DNA of 64,000 nucleotides from CAVTWH01 sp963850915 (GTDB lineage Bacteria; Actinomycetota; Actinomycetes; Mycobacteriales; Micromonosporaceae): the NCBI GenBank assembly GCA_963850915.1, contig CAWKND010000013.1, positions 62,001-126,000 of the forward strand. Reading direction: 5' to 3'. Every line of letters starts with the position of its first letter. Position 1 is the first letter of the stretch. The notes under the pieces were generated by a model. The model saw nothing but the letters and a program-made list of their open reading frames with translations, was not told the origin of the DNA and made no database searches. Positions 24,073-33,254 of the stretch are shown one piece after another. The translations under genes and the position numbers were made by a program.

Positions 24073-25233
24073 GTGCTCGCAGTACTCGCTCCCGGACAGG
24101 GCTCCCAGAAGCCTGGCTTCCTCGCGCCCTGGCTTGATCTGCCCGGCGTCGCCGCCCGACTGCGGTGGTGGTCCGCCCTCTCCGGGCTCGACCTGATCCA
24201 CCTCGGTACCGTCGCCGACGCCACCGAGATCAAGGACACCGCCAAGACCCAGCCGCTCCTGGTCGCCGCCGCACTGGCCGCCGCCGAGCAGCTGCCGATG
24301 TACGACGCGGGCGCACTTGCCGGCCACAGCGTCGGCGAACTCGGCGCCGCGGTACTCGGCGGCGTACTCAACGCCGAGACGGCGATCACGCTGGCCACCA
24401 TCCGTGGTCGCGAGATGGCCGCCGCCTGCGCGCTGGAGCCGACCAGCATGGCCGCCGTACTCGGTGGCGACGAGGCCGAGGTGCTCGCCGCGATCAGTGC
24501 CGCCGGGCTCTACCCGGCCAACCGCAACGGCGCCGGTCAGATCGTGGCCGCCGGTTCGGTGGACGCACTGGACAAGTTCATCGCCGAACCGCCGGCCAAG
24601 GCCCGGGTCATCCGGCTGCAGGTGGCCGGCGCCTTCCACACGCCGTACATGACCACCGCCGAACAGGCGCTGGGCGAGGTGGCGGCCGGGATCACCCCGG
24701 TGGACGCCAACAAGATCCTGCTGTCCAACCTGGACGGTACCGCCGTGAACACCGGCAAGGGCATGCTCAGCCGGCTGGTCCGCCAGGTCACCGCGCCGGT
24801 GCGCTGGGACCTGTGCATGCAGACCCTGGCCCAGGCCGGCGTGACCGCGATCATCGAGCTGCCCCCGGCCGGTACCCTCGCCGGGCTGGCCAAGCGGGCG
24901 CTGCCCGGGGTCGAGATCGTCACCGTGAACACGCCGGCAGACCTGCCCGCCGCGATCGACCTGTTCGCCCGGCACGGCGTCACCCCGACCGGCGAGCCCG
25001 AGCTGCAGTTCCGGGTCGTGGTCGCCACGGCGGCCGGCAACTTCATCCCCGCCGAGGGCCTGGAAGAGGGCGCCGAGCTGCGTACCGGTCAGGTCATCGG
25101 GCACGTCTCCACCCGCCAGGGCCCGGTCGAGGTGACCGCCCACGACACCGGGCTGCTCACCGAGTGGCTGGCCCACCACGACGACCCGGTCGCCCCCGGT
25201 CAGCCCCTCGCCCGCATCGGAGGACACCTCTAA
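24073..25233 (+). CDS. fabD: malonyl-CoA:ACP transacylase with C-terminal biotinyl/lipoyl-like domain
   Basis: The 386-residue protein contains the acyltransferase hallmarks: APGQGSQKPGFL near the start, active-site Ser in GHSVGELGAAVLGG, and the catalytic His in VAGAFHTPYM. It loads malonyl groups onto ACP for chain extension. From about residue 305 a beta-rich extension (FRVVVATAAGNFIPAEG, GQVIGHVSTRQGPVEV, VAPGQPLARIGG) resembles a biotinyl/lipoyl domain without an attachment lysine motif; this appendage is seen in other actinobacterial FabD proteins and its role is unclear. The GTG start is supported by AGGAG. It is followed one base later by fabH. Confidence 0.94.
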   Translation: MLAVLAPGQGSQKPGFLAPWLDLPGVAARLRWWSALSGLDLIHLGTVADATEIKDTAKTQPLLVAAALAAAEQLPMYDAGALAGHSVGELGAAVLGGVLNAETAITLATIRGREMAAACALEPTSMAAVLGGDEAEVLAAISAAGLYPANRNGAGQIVAAGSVDALDKFIAEPPAKARVIRLQVAGAFHTPYMTTAEQALGEVAAGITPVDANKILLSNLDGTAVNTGKGMLSRLVRQVTAPVRWDLCMQTLAQAGVTAIIELPPAGTLAGLAKRALPGVEIVTVNTPADLPAAIDLFARHGVTPTGEPELQFRVVVATAAGNFIPAEGLEEGAELRTGQVIGHVSTRQGPVEVTAHDTGLLTEWLAHHDDPVAPGQPLARIGGHL

Positions 25234-25234
25234 C

Positions 25235-26188
25235 ATGGCCGCCATCGGCTCCAAGATCATCGCTGTCGGCCACTACCAGCCGGCGCGGGTACTCACCAAC
25301 GAAGACCTCGCCCAGATCGTCGACACCAGCGACGAGTGGATCCGCGACCGGGTCGGCATCGTCACCCGCCGGGTCGCCGACACCGAGACGGTCGCCGACA
25401 TGGCGGCCGCCGCGGCCGGCAAGGCACTGGCCGCCTCCGGCCTGACCGCGGCCGACATCGACCTGGTTGCCGTGGCCACCTGCTCCTCGGTCGACCGCTG
25501 CCCCAACGTGGCAACCCGGGTCGCCGCCAAGCTCGGCATCACCGCGCCGGCCGCGTACGACCTGAACACCGCGTGCTCCGGCTACGAGTACGCGCTGGCC
25601 ACCGTCGACCACGCGATCCGCGCCGGTGCCGCCCGCAACGCCATCGTGATCGGTGCCGAGAAGCTCACCGACTTCACCGACTGGACCGACCGCTCCTCGT
25701 GCATCCTGTTCGGCGACGGTGCCGGGGCATCCGTGGTGTCCCCGGTGGCCGACGGCGAGCAGCCCGGCATCGGCCCGGTGGTGTGGGGCTCGGTACCGGA
25801 GAAGGGCGACGTACTCACCATCGAGGGCTGGCGCCCGTACATCGTGCAGAACGGCCAGGCGGTGTTCCGCTGGGCCACCTTCGCGCTGCCCGAGCTGGCC
25901 CTGAAGGCGTGCCACGCGGCCGGTGTCGAGCCGACCGAGCTGGCCGCGTTCGTCCCGCACCAGGCCAACCTGCGGATCATCGACCCGCTGGCCCGCAAGC
26001 TCAGCCTGGGCGCGGAGACCGTGGTGGCCCGGGACATCGTCGAGTCCGGCAACACCTCCGCGGCGAGCGTGCCGCTGGCCATGTCGAAGCTGGTGGAGAA
26101 GGGGGCGATCCCGTCCGGGGCGCCGGTCCTGCTCTTCGGCTTCGGCGGCGGCCTCACCTACGCCGGGCAGGTCGTCCGCTGTCCGTAG
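25235..26188 (+). CDS. fabH: beta-ketoacyl-ACP synthase III
   Basis: The 317-residue protein has the KAS III catalytic triad in place: Cys in DLNTACSGYEYAL near residue 113, His in VPHQANLRI near 245 and Asn in ESGNTSAASVP near 273. The opening IIAVGHYQPARVLTN and the mid-sequence GDGAGASVV are typical. It condenses an acyl-CoA primer (in actinomycetes often branched isobutyryl- or 2-methylbutyryl-CoA) with malonyl-ACP to start synthesis. It is separated from fabD by one base, so the two are translationally coupled. Confidence 0.95.
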   Translation: MAAIGSKIIAVGHYQPARVLTNEDLAQIVDTSDEWIRDRVGIVTRRVADTETVADMAAAAAGKALAASGLTAADIDLVAVATCSSVDRCPNVATRVAAKLGITAPAAYDLNTACSGYEYALATVDHAIRAGAARNAIVIGAEKLTDFTDWTDRSSCILFGDGAGASVVSPVADGEQPGIGPVVWGSVPEKGDVLTIEGWRPYIVQNGQAVFRWATFALPELALKACHAAGVEPTELAAFVPHQANLRIIDPLARKLSLGAETVVARDIVESGNTSAASVPLAMSKLVEKGAIPSGAPVLLFGFGGGLTYAGQVVRCP

Positions 26189-26223
26189 GGACGGCACCTG
26201 TCCGCATGCAGTCCACCCAGGGC

Positions 26224-26244
26224 GGCTACCCAGTGGGGGTAGCC
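26224..26244 (+). promoter_or_regulatory. intercistronic hairpin between fabH and acpP
   Basis: GGCTACCC (26224-26231) and GGGTAGCC (26237-26244) form a perfect 8-base-pair stem with a 5-base loop in the 83-base gap, the largest within the operon. It is followed by the strong acpP ribosome site. It may partially terminate or protect the downstream mRNA so that ACP is made in excess. Confidence 0.5.
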
Positions 26245-26271
26245 AACCATCGAAGGAAGGAACCACATCCC

Positions 26272-26517
26272 ATGACGACCCGTGACGAGATCACCACCGG
26301 TCTGGCCGAGATCCTCGAAGAGGTCGCCGGCGTGAACCCGGGCGATGTCGCCGAGGACAAGTCGTTCACCGAGGACCTGGATGTCGACTCGCTGTCGATG
26401 GTCGAGGTCGTGGTGGCCGCCGAGGAGAAGTTCGGCGTGAAGATCCCGGACGACGAGGTACAGAACCTCAAGACGGTCGGCGACGCGGTCTCGTACATCC
26501 AGAAGGCATCTGCCTGA
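26272..26517 (+). CDS. acpP: acyl carrier protein
   Basis: The 81-residue acidic protein has the phosphopantetheine attachment motif DVDSLSMVEV with the modified Ser near residue 41, flanked by acidic helices (GLAEILEEVAGV, VAAEEKFGVKIPDDE, VGDAVSYIQKA). It carries growing acyl chains between the enzymes encoded around it. AAGGAAGGAA lies in front of the ATG. fabF starts one base after its stop. Confidence 0.97.
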   Translation: MTTRDEITTGLAEILEEVAGVNPGDVAEDKSFTEDLDVDSLSMVEVVVAAEEKFGVKIPDDEVQNLKTVGDAVSYIQKASA

Positions 26518-26518
26518 G

Positions 26519-27745
26519 ATGAGCCGCCCCGACGTCGTCGTCACCGGTCTCGGCGTCACCTCCCCGCTCGGCGGGGATGTGGCGTCGACCTGGGACGCCA
26601 TGGTCGCCGGCCGATCCGGAGTGAGTGCGCTCACCCAGGACTGGGCGGCGCAACTTCCCGTACGCATCGCCGCCCAGCTGGCCGTCGACCCGTCGGAGGT
26701 ACTGGACCGCGTCAAGCTGCGCCGGCTGGACCGGTCCGAGGCGGTCGCGTTGATCGCCGCGCACCAGGCCTGGGCCGACTCCGGCCTGGCCGGCTCGGGG
26801 CTGGACCCCGAGCGGCTGGCCGTGGCGGTCGGCTCCGGGATCGGCGGGGCGCAGACCCTGCTCGCCCAGGACGACATCCTGGAGGCCTCCGGGCCACGGC
26901 GGGTCAGCCCGCACACGGTACCGATGCTCATGCCCAACGGGCCGGCGGCCTGGGTGGGCCTGGAGATGGGCGCCAAGGCGGGCGTGCACTCGCCGGCCAG
27001 CGCCTGCGCGACCGGTGCCGAGGCGATCGGGATGGGGCTGGACATCATCCGCTCCGGCCGGGCCGACGTGGTACTCGCGGGGGGTACCGAGGCGGTGGTA
27101 CATCCACTGCCGATCGCCGGGTTCGCCGCGATGCGGGCCATGTCGACCCGTAACGACGACCCGGAGCGCGCCTCCCGCCCGTTCGACAAGGGCCGGGACG
27201 GCTTCGTACTCGGCGAGGGCTCGGGCGTCATCGTGCTCGAGCGCGCCGACCACGCGGCTGCCCGTGGCGCCCGGGTGTACGCCCGGCTGGCCGGCTTCGG
27301 CATCACCTCCGACGGGTACGACATCGTGCAGCCCGACCCGGAGGGGCACGGGCAGACCCGGGCCATCCGCGCCGCGCTGCGCGACGCCGGCCTCTCGCCG
27401 GCCGACATCGTGCACGTCAACGCGCACGCCACTTCGACGCCGGTCGGTGACATGGCGGAGATCGTGACGCTGCGCCGGGCAATCGGCGACCACCCGGTGG
27501 TCACCTCCACCAAGTCGATGACCGGGCACCTGCTGGGTGCCGCCGGGGCGCTGGAGTCGATCGCCACGGTACTGGCCATCTACTACGGCATCGTCCCGCC
27601 GACCATCAACCTCGACGACCCGGACGACGGGCTCGACCTCGATGTGGCCGCCAACAAGGCGCGCTACATGGAGATCCCGGCCGCGCTGAACAACTCGTTC
27701 GGCTTCGGCGGACACAACGCGGTTCTCGCCTTCACCCGTGCCTGA
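26519..27745 (+). CDS. fabF: beta-ketoacyl-ACP synthase II
   Basis: The 408-residue condensing enzyme has catalytic Cys in SPASACATGAEAIGMG near residue 163, the two His in NAHATSTPVGD near 301 and SMTGHLLGAAGALE near 338, and the C-terminal NNSFGFGGHNAVLAF. It elongates acyl-ACP by two carbons with malonyl-ACP. It is the KasA/FabF partner of FabD, FabH and AcpP, one base after acpP. Only one elongating synthase gene is present here; mycobacteria have two at this point. Confidence 0.96.
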   Translation: MSRPDVVVTGLGVTSPLGGDVASTWDAMVAGRSGVSALTQDWAAQLPVRIAAQLAVDPSEVLDRVKLRRLDRSEAVALIAAHQAWADSGLAGSGLDPERLAVAVGSGIGGAQTLLAQDDILEASGPRRVSPHTVPMLMPNGPAAWVGLEMGAKAGVHSPASACATGAEAIGMGLDIIRSGRADVVLAGGTEAVVHPLPIAGFAAMRAMSTRNDDPERASRPFDKGRDGFVLGEGSGVIVLERADHAAARGARVYARLAGFGITSDGYDIVQPDPEGHGQTRAIRAALRDAGLSPADIVHVNAHATSTPVGDMAEIVTLRRAIGDHPVVTSTKSMTGHLLGAAGALESIATVLAIYYGIVPPTINLDDPDDGLDLDVAANKARYMEIPAALNNSFGFGGHNAVLAFTRA

Positions 27746-27823
27746 CCTTGCCGTGGGGCGCGGACCCCACGGCTGCGACTGCCCACCGAAGCGATTCCCC
27801 GCCCCAAGCCTGGAGGTACCCCG

Positions 27824-29236
27824 ATGACCACCGCACCTGTGACCGAGGATCCTTCCGCGGTCGACTTCCGCGACCCCGAGGTACGCCTGCGCGCCCTGTT
27901 CGACCGGGGCAGCCTGCGCCTGGCGATTCCCCGGGACGACTCCGGCGCGCTGTGGGGCCGGGGCGAGATCGACGGTACGCCGGCGATCGCGTACGTCACC
28001 GACGCCACCAGGATGGGTGGCGCCATGGGCATCGAGGGCTGCCAGCACATCGTGGACTCGATCGACGCCGCGGTGCGCGAGCGGGTACCGGTGCTGGGCC
28101 TGTGGCACTCCGGTGGTGCCCGGCTGCCCGAGGGCGTGGTGGCACTCGACGGCGTGGGTCAGGTGTTCGCGGCGATGGTACGGGCCTCCGGGCGGGTACC
28201 GCAGATCTCCGTGGTACTCGGCCCGGCCGCTGGCGGTGGCGCGTACGGCCCGGCCCTCACCGACATCGTGATCATGGCGGCCGCCGGTCGGATCTTCGTG
28301 ACCGGGCCGGAGGTGGTCCGCAGCGTCACCGGCGAGCAGGTCGACATGGAGCGCCTCGGCGGCCCCGAGCCGCACGGGCGGCGCTCCGGCGTGGTGCACG
28401 TGACCACGAAGGACGAGGCGTCGGCGCTGGCCGAGGCGCGCAAGCTCGCGTTCCTGCTCGGGCACCAGGGTCGCATCTCGCCGGCCGATGTCGCCGAGGG
28501 TGTCGACCTGTCGACGCTCATGCCGCCGGAGGCGAGCCGGGCGTACGACGTGAAGCCGGTGGTCAAGGCGCTGCTCGACGAGCCCGGTGTGGAGCTGCAC
28601 AGCAAGTGGGCGCCGAACGTGGTGACCACGCTGGGCCGGTTCGCCGGGCGTACCGTCGGCGTGATCGCGAACAACCCGCTGCGCCTGGGCGGCTGCCTGG
28701 ACGCGGCCTCCGCCGAGAAGGCGGCGCGCTTCGTGCGGATGTGCGACTCGCTCGGGGTACCGCTGATCGTGCTGGTGGACGTACCCGGCTACCTGCCGGG
28801 CGTCGGCCAGGAGTGGGACGGCGTGGTACGCCGCGGCGCCAAACTGCTGCACGCCTTCGCCGAGGCGGTGGTACCCCGGGTGACGCTGGTGACCCGCAAG
28901 TCCTACGGCGGCGCGTACATCGCGATGAACTCCCGCTCGCTCGGCGCCACCGCGGTGTTCGCCTGGCCGAACGCCGAGATCGCGGTGATGGGTGCGTCGG
29001 CCGCGGTGAACATCCTGTTCCGCAAGAAGCTCGCCGCGGCCCAGCCCGAGGAGCGCGAGGCACTCCGCGCCCAGCTGGTCGAGGAGCAGACCCGGGTCGC
29101 CGGCGGCGTGCAGCGGGCGCTGGAGATCGGCGTGGTCGACGAGGTCATCAAGCCGTCCGAGACGCACCGCCGGATCGCCGAGGCGTTGGCGGCGGCGCCG
29201 GCCGCGCGCGGCGCGCACGGCAACATCCCGCTGTAA
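27824..29236 (+). CDS. accD: acyl-CoA carboxylase beta (carboxyltransferase) subunit, AccD6-like
   Basis: The 470-residue protein is a biotin-dependent carboxyltransferase: LWHSGGARLPEGV near residue 100, a glycine-rich VLGPAAGGGAYGPALTD near 140 and the second-half motif DVPGYLPGVGQEWDGVVR near 315, with SYGGAYIAMNS near 360. It transfers the carboxyl group from biotin to acetyl- or propionyl-CoA, giving malonyl-CoA for the preceding enzymes. Its place after fabF mirrors accD6 at the end of the mycobacterial fabD-acpM-kasA-kasB operon. TGGAGGT precedes the ATG. The biotin-carrying alpha subunit is not in the window. Confidence 0.92.
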   Translation: MTTAPVTEDPSAVDFRDPEVRLRALFDRGSLRLAIPRDDSGALWGRGEIDGTPAIAYVTDATRMGGAMGIEGCQHIVDSIDAAVRERVPVLGLWHSGGARLPEGVVALDGVGQVFAAMVRASGRVPQISVVLGPAAGGGAYGPALTDIVIMAAAGRIFVTGPEVVRSVTGEQVDMERLGGPEPHGRRSGVVHVTTKDEASALAEARKLAFLLGHQGRISPADVAEGVDLSTLMPPEASRAYDVKPVVKALLDEPGVELHSKWAPNVVTTLGRFAGRTVGVIANNPLRLGGCLDAASAEKAARFVRMCDSLGVPLIVLVDVPGYLPGVGQEWDGVVRRGAKLLHAFAEAVVPRVTLVTRKSYGGAYIAMNSRSLGATAVFAWPNAEIAVMGASAAVNILFRKKLAAAQPEEREALRAQLVEEQTRVAGGVQRALEIGVVDEVIKPSETHRRIAEALAAAPAARGAHGNIPL

Positions 29237-29256
29237 CAACAAAGGACCACACGGTA

Positions 29257-29284
29257 CGGGCCGGGAGCACACGCTCCCGGCCCG
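29257..29284. terminator. terminator of the fatty acid operon
   Basis: CGGGCCGGGAGC (29257-29268) and GCTCCCGGCCCG (29273-29284) form a perfect 12-base-pair stem with a 4-base loop between the carboxylase gene and the convergent GH3 gene. Confidence 0.9.
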
Positions 29285-29306
29285 CTCTGTCCTAGTGCTG
29301 CCGCCG

Positions 29307-31031
29307 CTACTTACAGGCGCTGCGCGGCAGGCCCTTCACGTCCACCGGCGACTTCCCGGTCGGCTTGACCTTGCCGGCGAGTACCGCCGCCAGTCCGACC
29401 ATTGACGGCTGCGACGACGAGTATGTTGCCAGCCGGATCGGTGACTTCGCGTTGGCCAGGATGTACGGCGTGTCCATGGCAACCGTGATCTTCGCCGTAC
29501 CGGACAGGTCGGTGGCGACGTCGCCGTAGCCGACCAGGTGCACCTCGGTACCCCCGGTGTCGGTGACCGTGACACCGGCGGCGGTGAGCGCATCCTTCAG
29601 CCAGCTCACCGCCTGCGTGCGCCCGCCCGAGGCGGTGATCGAGACCGGGCCGGTGACCAGCGGCCCGGTGCACGAGCCCTTCAGGACGGTCACCCCGGCG
29701 GTGGCCACGGCCTGGGCCGCCGACAGCTGCGCCGAGCCGCCCACGGCGCCCACATCCGCCGGCTTCGGGCCGCCGGCCAGCCGCAGCTTCAGCGTGAGGA
29801 TCCGGGTCACCGCCTCGATCAGCCGGGCCCTCGGCAGCTGGCCGGACTTCAGCGCGGCGAGCAGGCCCTGCTGGGCGGCGGGCAGGTCCGGCGGCATGAG
29901 CAGCATGTCGTTGCCGGCGACCAGGGCGCGCCAGGCAGCCTCGGCCGGCGGGTACTTCTCGGCCGGCTTCATGTTGAGCGCGTCGGTGATCACCACGCCG
30001 GTGAAGCCGAGCTGCTTGCGCAGCAGGTCGATCAGCACCTTCGAGGAGAAGGACGCGGGTACCCCAGGGTCGATCGCCTGCACGTCCAGGTGACCGGACA
30101 TGATCATTTCGGTACCGGCGGCGATCCCGCTCTGGAACGGCGGCAGGTCCCCGCTGCGCAGCTGGCTCAGGCTCTGCGTCAGGATCGGCAGCGCGTCGTG
30201 GCTGTCGGTCTGGGTGTGCCCGTGCCCGGGGAAGTGCTTGAGGGTGGCCGCCACCCCGGCGCTCTGCAGCCCCTGTACGGCGGCGCTCACCTGGGCCGCC
30301 ACGGCGCTCGGATCCTGCCCGAACGAGCGCGAGCCGATCACCCCGTTGCCGCCCGCGCCGAGTACGTCCGCGTCCGGCGCGAAGTCGACGTTCAGGCCCA
30401 GGGCAGCCAGGTCGGCGCCGGCCGCGGCCCACGCCTGCTGGGTGAGTGCCGGGTTGCCGGCCGCGCCCAGCCCCATCCCGGAGGGCAGCTGCACGATGCC
30501 GGTACCGAGCCGGTTGACCACGCCGTACTCCTGGTCGGTACCGATCAGCAGCGGTACCCCCGCAGTCAACCGGCCGGCCGCCGACTGCAGGCCGGCCGTC
30601 AACGCCTTGACCTGCGCCGGGTTCTCCATGTTCGTGGTCGGGTTGGTGTCGCCGGTCGGATCGTCCGCCGAGAAGGCGACCAGGATCAGCCCGCCGAGGT
30701 GGTACTTGGCCACCAGTTCGGCCGGCGTGTCCACGCCGCCGAGCTGCTGGTTGCCCTGCCTCGAACCGGCCGACACGGTGTACGCGTCGGCCCCGTACGC
30801 GTACGGCACGAGTACCTGCCCGACCAGCTCGTCGTCGCTGAGCTTGGCGACGATCGCGGCCGCGCCGGCAGCCGGATCGGCCAGCGCACTGGACGCGATC
30901 GTGGCACCCGGCGGGTCGAAGGTGGCCGGCTTCGCAGCGCCGGAGCTGGTACAGGCGCCGAGCAGCACGAGCGTGCCGACCAGGGCGGTGAAGGTACGCA
31001 GGCGGATGGCGCTACCGGGAGAGCGGGGCAC
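29307..31031 (-). CDS. glycoside hydrolase family 3 lipoprotein, beta-N-acetylhexosaminidase-like
   Basis: The 574-residue precursor has a signal peptide with lipobox LLGAC (RTFTALVGTLVLLGAC). The GH3 N-terminal barrel follows: IGTDQEYGVVNRLG, KHFPGHGHTQTDSHDALP with the loop His-Asp pair of the NagZ type, and the nucleophile Asp in GVVITDALNMKP. A C-terminal alpha/beta domain (about 400-574) is present, which many bacterial NagZ enzymes lack. It probably removes N-acetylglucosamine from wall fragments outside the cell. The GTG at 31031 is chosen because it places the signal peptide correctly; a GTG at 31079 adds 16 residues. Confidence 0.88.
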   Translation of the reverse strand: MPRSPGSAIRLRTFTALVGTLVLLGACTSSGAAKPATFDPPGATIASSALADPAAGAAAIVAKLSDDELVGQVLVPYAYGADAYTVSAGSRQGNQQLGGVDTPAELVAKYHLGGLILVAFSADDPTGDTNPTTNMENPAQVKALTAGLQSAAGRLTAGVPLLIGTDQEYGVVNRLGTGIVQLPSGMGLGAAGNPALTQQAWAAAGADLAALGLNVDFAPDADVLGAGGNGVIGSRSFGQDPSAVAAQVSAAVQGLQSAGVAATLKHFPGHGHTQTDSHDALPILTQSLSQLRSGDLPPFQSGIAAGTEMIMSGHLDVQAIDPGVPASFSSKVLIDLLRKQLGFTGVVITDALNMKPAEKYPPAEAAWRALVAGNDMLLMPPDLPAAQQGLLAALKSGQLPRARLIEAVTRILTLKLRLAGGPKPADVGAVGGSAQLSAAQAVATAGVTVLKGSCTGPLVTGPVSITASGGRTQAVSWLKDALTAAGVTVTDTGGTEVHLVGYGDVATDLSGTAKITVAMDTPYILANAKSPIRLATYSSSQPSMVGLAAVLAGKVKPTGKSPVDVKGLPRSACK

Positions 31032-31135
31032 GCCACGATCACACCCGACCCGTACGCCCTGGTCAAACCGGGGCCGCACGCGCTGTGCGCCGGGTGTCGG
31101 ATAAAGGTCGGCCAGCCCGGGTCAGCGAGCCCGGG

Positions 31136-31627
31136 TCAGCCGGCCTGGGTGAGCCAGGTGACCGGGGCACCGTCGCCGGCGTAGCGGTAGGGCTCCAACT
31201 CGGCATCCCAGGCGCTGCCCAGGGCCCGCTCCATCGCGTGCGACAGCGCCTCCGGACCGCGCGCGGTGGTCATCAACGTACGCAGCTGGTGCTCGCTGAC
31301 CAGGATGTCGCCGTTCGCGCTCATTCCGGAGCTGTGCAGCCCCCGGCCGGGTACGAACATGAAGCGCTGTCCGTCCACGCCGGGACTGGGCTCCTCGGTG
31401 ACCTCGAACCGGACCATCGGCCACTGCCGCAGTTCAGCGGCGAGTTCAGCGCCTGTTCCGGGGCGCCCGGACCAGGTGCACTCGGCTCGCCGGGCGCCCG
31501 GGTCCATCGGCTGGATGGTCCAGTGCAGGCTGACCGGCGCGGCGAGGACACGCGCAATCGCCCACTCGACGTGTGCGGACACGGCGAGCGGCGTTGAGTG
31601 GACGTACACGACGCCACGCGTTGGCAC
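31136..31627 (-). CDS. DUF3145 family protein
   Basis: The 163-residue protein opens PTRGVVYVHSTPLAVSAHVEWA, the hallmark of DUF3145, and continues with VSLHWTIQP, LRQWPMVRFEVTEE, FMFVPGRGLHSSGMSANGD and ALGSAWDAELEPYRYAGDG. The family is nearly restricted to actinobacteria, is highly conserved and has no assigned function. The GTG start is set by GGGGGAGG with six bases spacing; a TTG two codons earlier would leave no spacing. Confidence 0.93.
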   Translation of the reverse strand: MPTRGVVYVHSTPLAVSAHVEWAIARVLAAPVSLHWTIQPMDPGARRAECTWSGRPGTGAELAAELRQWPMVRFEVTEEPSPGVDGQRFMFVPGRGLHSSGMSANGDILVSEHQLRTLMTTARGPEALSHAMERALGSAWDAELEPYRYAGDGAPVTWLTQAG

Positions 31628-31909
31628 GAACAACCTCCCCCGGAGCTCCAGGTGCGTCTTCCCCTACGACCTGGAAATGGGTTGGTGATCATGCGTGCTG
31701 GTGCGTGTTGGTAGTGAGGTGCTGCTGGCTGACGTGCTTCATGATGCACGCGTGATTCACGCGGCGCCAGCGAATCGCCGAACTGCCACCGAACGGCTGA
31801 GACGCCAGCTGGCCGGTGGGGGCTGATCCGGTGGCGTACCCGCTGCCGGAGCAGGCGTACAGCCGGGTAGACTCGATCGCCGAGCAGTAGCTAGTGAAGG
31901 AGTCCCCGG

Positions 31910-32242
31910 GTGGCGAGTAACACCTCCAAGACCGCGCGCGCATCAGTCCGCGCTGGCCAGGCAGGCCAGGGCGGCGCTCTCAGCGTGCTCGGCGAGTTCA
32001 AGTACATCATTCCGCTGGCCAACGGCAAGTTCGCCTACGTGCGGAACCTGACCAACGGCAAGACCGCGCACCTGAAGACCGACTCCGAGGCGTTCAACCA
32101 GGAGCTACGGGTACTGGCCGGTGCCGGCCACGGCCCGAAGATCCGCGCCGAGCTGGTCGCGCTGGCTTCGCAGTTCCCGGCCCACGGCTGGGACGCCACC
32201 GAGAAGCGCCTGGTCGACGCCGGCGTCTTCGAGGCCGCCTGA
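31910..32242 (+). CDS. conserved hypothetical protein (110 aa)
   Basis: The small basic protein starts with GTG behind GAAGGAG. After a flexible N-terminus rich in Ser, Ala and Gly (SNTSKTARASVRAGQAG) comes a compact domain: ALSVLGEFKYIIPLANGKFAY, VRNLTNGKTAHLKTDSEA and ALASQFPAHGWDATEKRLVD. No fold or function is recognised. It stands alone after a 282-base gap from the divergent DUF3145 gene; that gap shows no other gene. Confidence 0.6.
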   Translation: MASNTSKTARASVRAGQAGQGGALSVLGEFKYIIPLANGKFAYVRNLTNGKTAHLKTDSEAFNQELRVLAGAGHGPKIRAELVALASQFPAHGWDATEKRLVDAGVFEAA

Positions 32243-32257
32243 CCGAACGGTCGTGAC

Positions 32258-32283
32258 GAGCCCTCCGGTTTGCCGGGGGGCTC
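32258..32283 (+). terminator. terminator
   Basis: GAGCCCTCCGG (32258-32268) pairs with CCGGGGGGCTC (32273-32283), one T-G pair, loop TTTG, 15 bases after the preceding stop. Confidence 0.75.
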
Positions 32284-32441
32284 TTCGGCGTGTCCGGTTC
32301 CGAGCTTGTCGGGGTTCCGGGCGTGTCCGATTCAAGCGTGTGTCTGCCCACGTTGGCGGTTCGGCGGTGCCGCGTGGTGCGCCGGCCCGGTAGCGTAGAC
32401 ACCCGATTCGAGATCGCGGGCTGGGGAAGCGAGGGACGACG

Positions 32442-33254
32442 GTGGACATGGTTCAGCACTGGCTGGCGGTCGTACCCCCGGCTCTGGCCTATCTGATCGT
32501 CGGCGCGATCATCGCGGTGGAGAGCATGGGCATCCCGCTGCCCGGCGAGATCGCGCTGGTCAGCGCGGCCCTGCTGGCAGCCTCCGGGACCATCGACATC
32601 TGGTGGGTGGCAGCGGCCGCGAGCGCCGGCGCGATCATCGGCGACTCGATCGGGTACGCGGTCGGGCGGCGCGGCGGTCGCCCACTGCTGGAGCGGCTGG
32701 GCCGCCGGTTCCCCAAGCATCTGGGCCCTGATCAGCTGGCCAGAGCCGAACGCACCTTCGACCGGTACGGCGTGTGGGCGATCTTCTTCGGCCGGTTCAT
32801 CGCGCTGCTGCGGGTACTGGCCGGGCCGCTGGCCGGCGCGCTGCGGGTGCCGTACCCGCGGTTCCTGGCCGCCAACGCGGCCGGTGGGATCGTCTGGGCC
32901 GGCGGGACGAGCCTGGCCATCTACTCGATCGGTCAGGCCGCCGAGCGCTGGCTGGCCAGCTTCTCCTGGGTCGCGCTGGTGGTGGCCGTGCTGTGTGGCG
33001 TGGGTACCACTCTGTTCATGCGCTCCCGGGCCAAGAAGTCGCACGCCGGCTCGGTCGCGACCGGCGCCGCGGTGGCCGCGGTCGCGAGCGTGTCCGGTGG
33101 CGCCAGCCCGGCACACGCGGTCGTCGCCGGTGCCGCTACCGCCGTCGTTGGCGAGTTCGCCAGCCAGCGCGCCGATCGGATCGTCGGACCGCGCGGTGCA
33201 CCAGACAGCATCGACCCGACCTCCGCCGCCCCGCTCAGTCCGGCAACCGACTGA
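32442..33254 (+). CDS. DedA family membrane protein
   Basis: The 270-residue protein has about five hydrophobic segments in residues 1-190 and the DedA signature: VESMGIPLPGEIAL near residue 27, ASAGAIIGDSIGYAVGRRGG near 60 and FFGRFIALLRVLAGPLAG near 120. DedA proteins are proton-dependent phospholipid or undecaprenyl-phosphate flippases and affect membrane homeostasis and drug sensitivity. A C-terminal tail of about 70 residues rich in Ala, Gly and Val is extra. Start GTG 32442, or ATG two codons later, both behind GAGGGA. Confidence 0.9.
   Translation: MDMVQHWLAVVPPALAYLIVGAIIAVESMGIPLPGEIALVSAALLAASGTIDIWWVAAAASAGAIIGDSIGYAVGRRGGRPLLERLGRRFPKHLGPDQLARAERTFDRYGVWAIFFGRFIALLRVLAGPLAGALRVPYPRFLAANAAGGIVWAGGTSLAIYSIGQAAERWLASFSWVALVVAVLCGVGTTLFMRSRAKKSHAGSVATGAAVAAVASVSGGASPAHAVVAGAATAVVGEFASQRADRIVGPRGAPDSIDPTSAAPLSPATD

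Noticed and set aside
24165..25445. Long open frame of about 420 codons over fabD and fabH in another frame
   Set aside because: Arg/Ala/Gly/Pro-rich composition typical of a shifted frame in GC-rich DNA; fabD and fabH have complete catalytic motifs in their own frames.
26468..29272. 934-codon open frame on the minus strand over fabF and accD
   Set aside because: Antisense shadow rich in Arg, Gly, His and Val with no motif or ribosome site; the plus-strand genes are certain.
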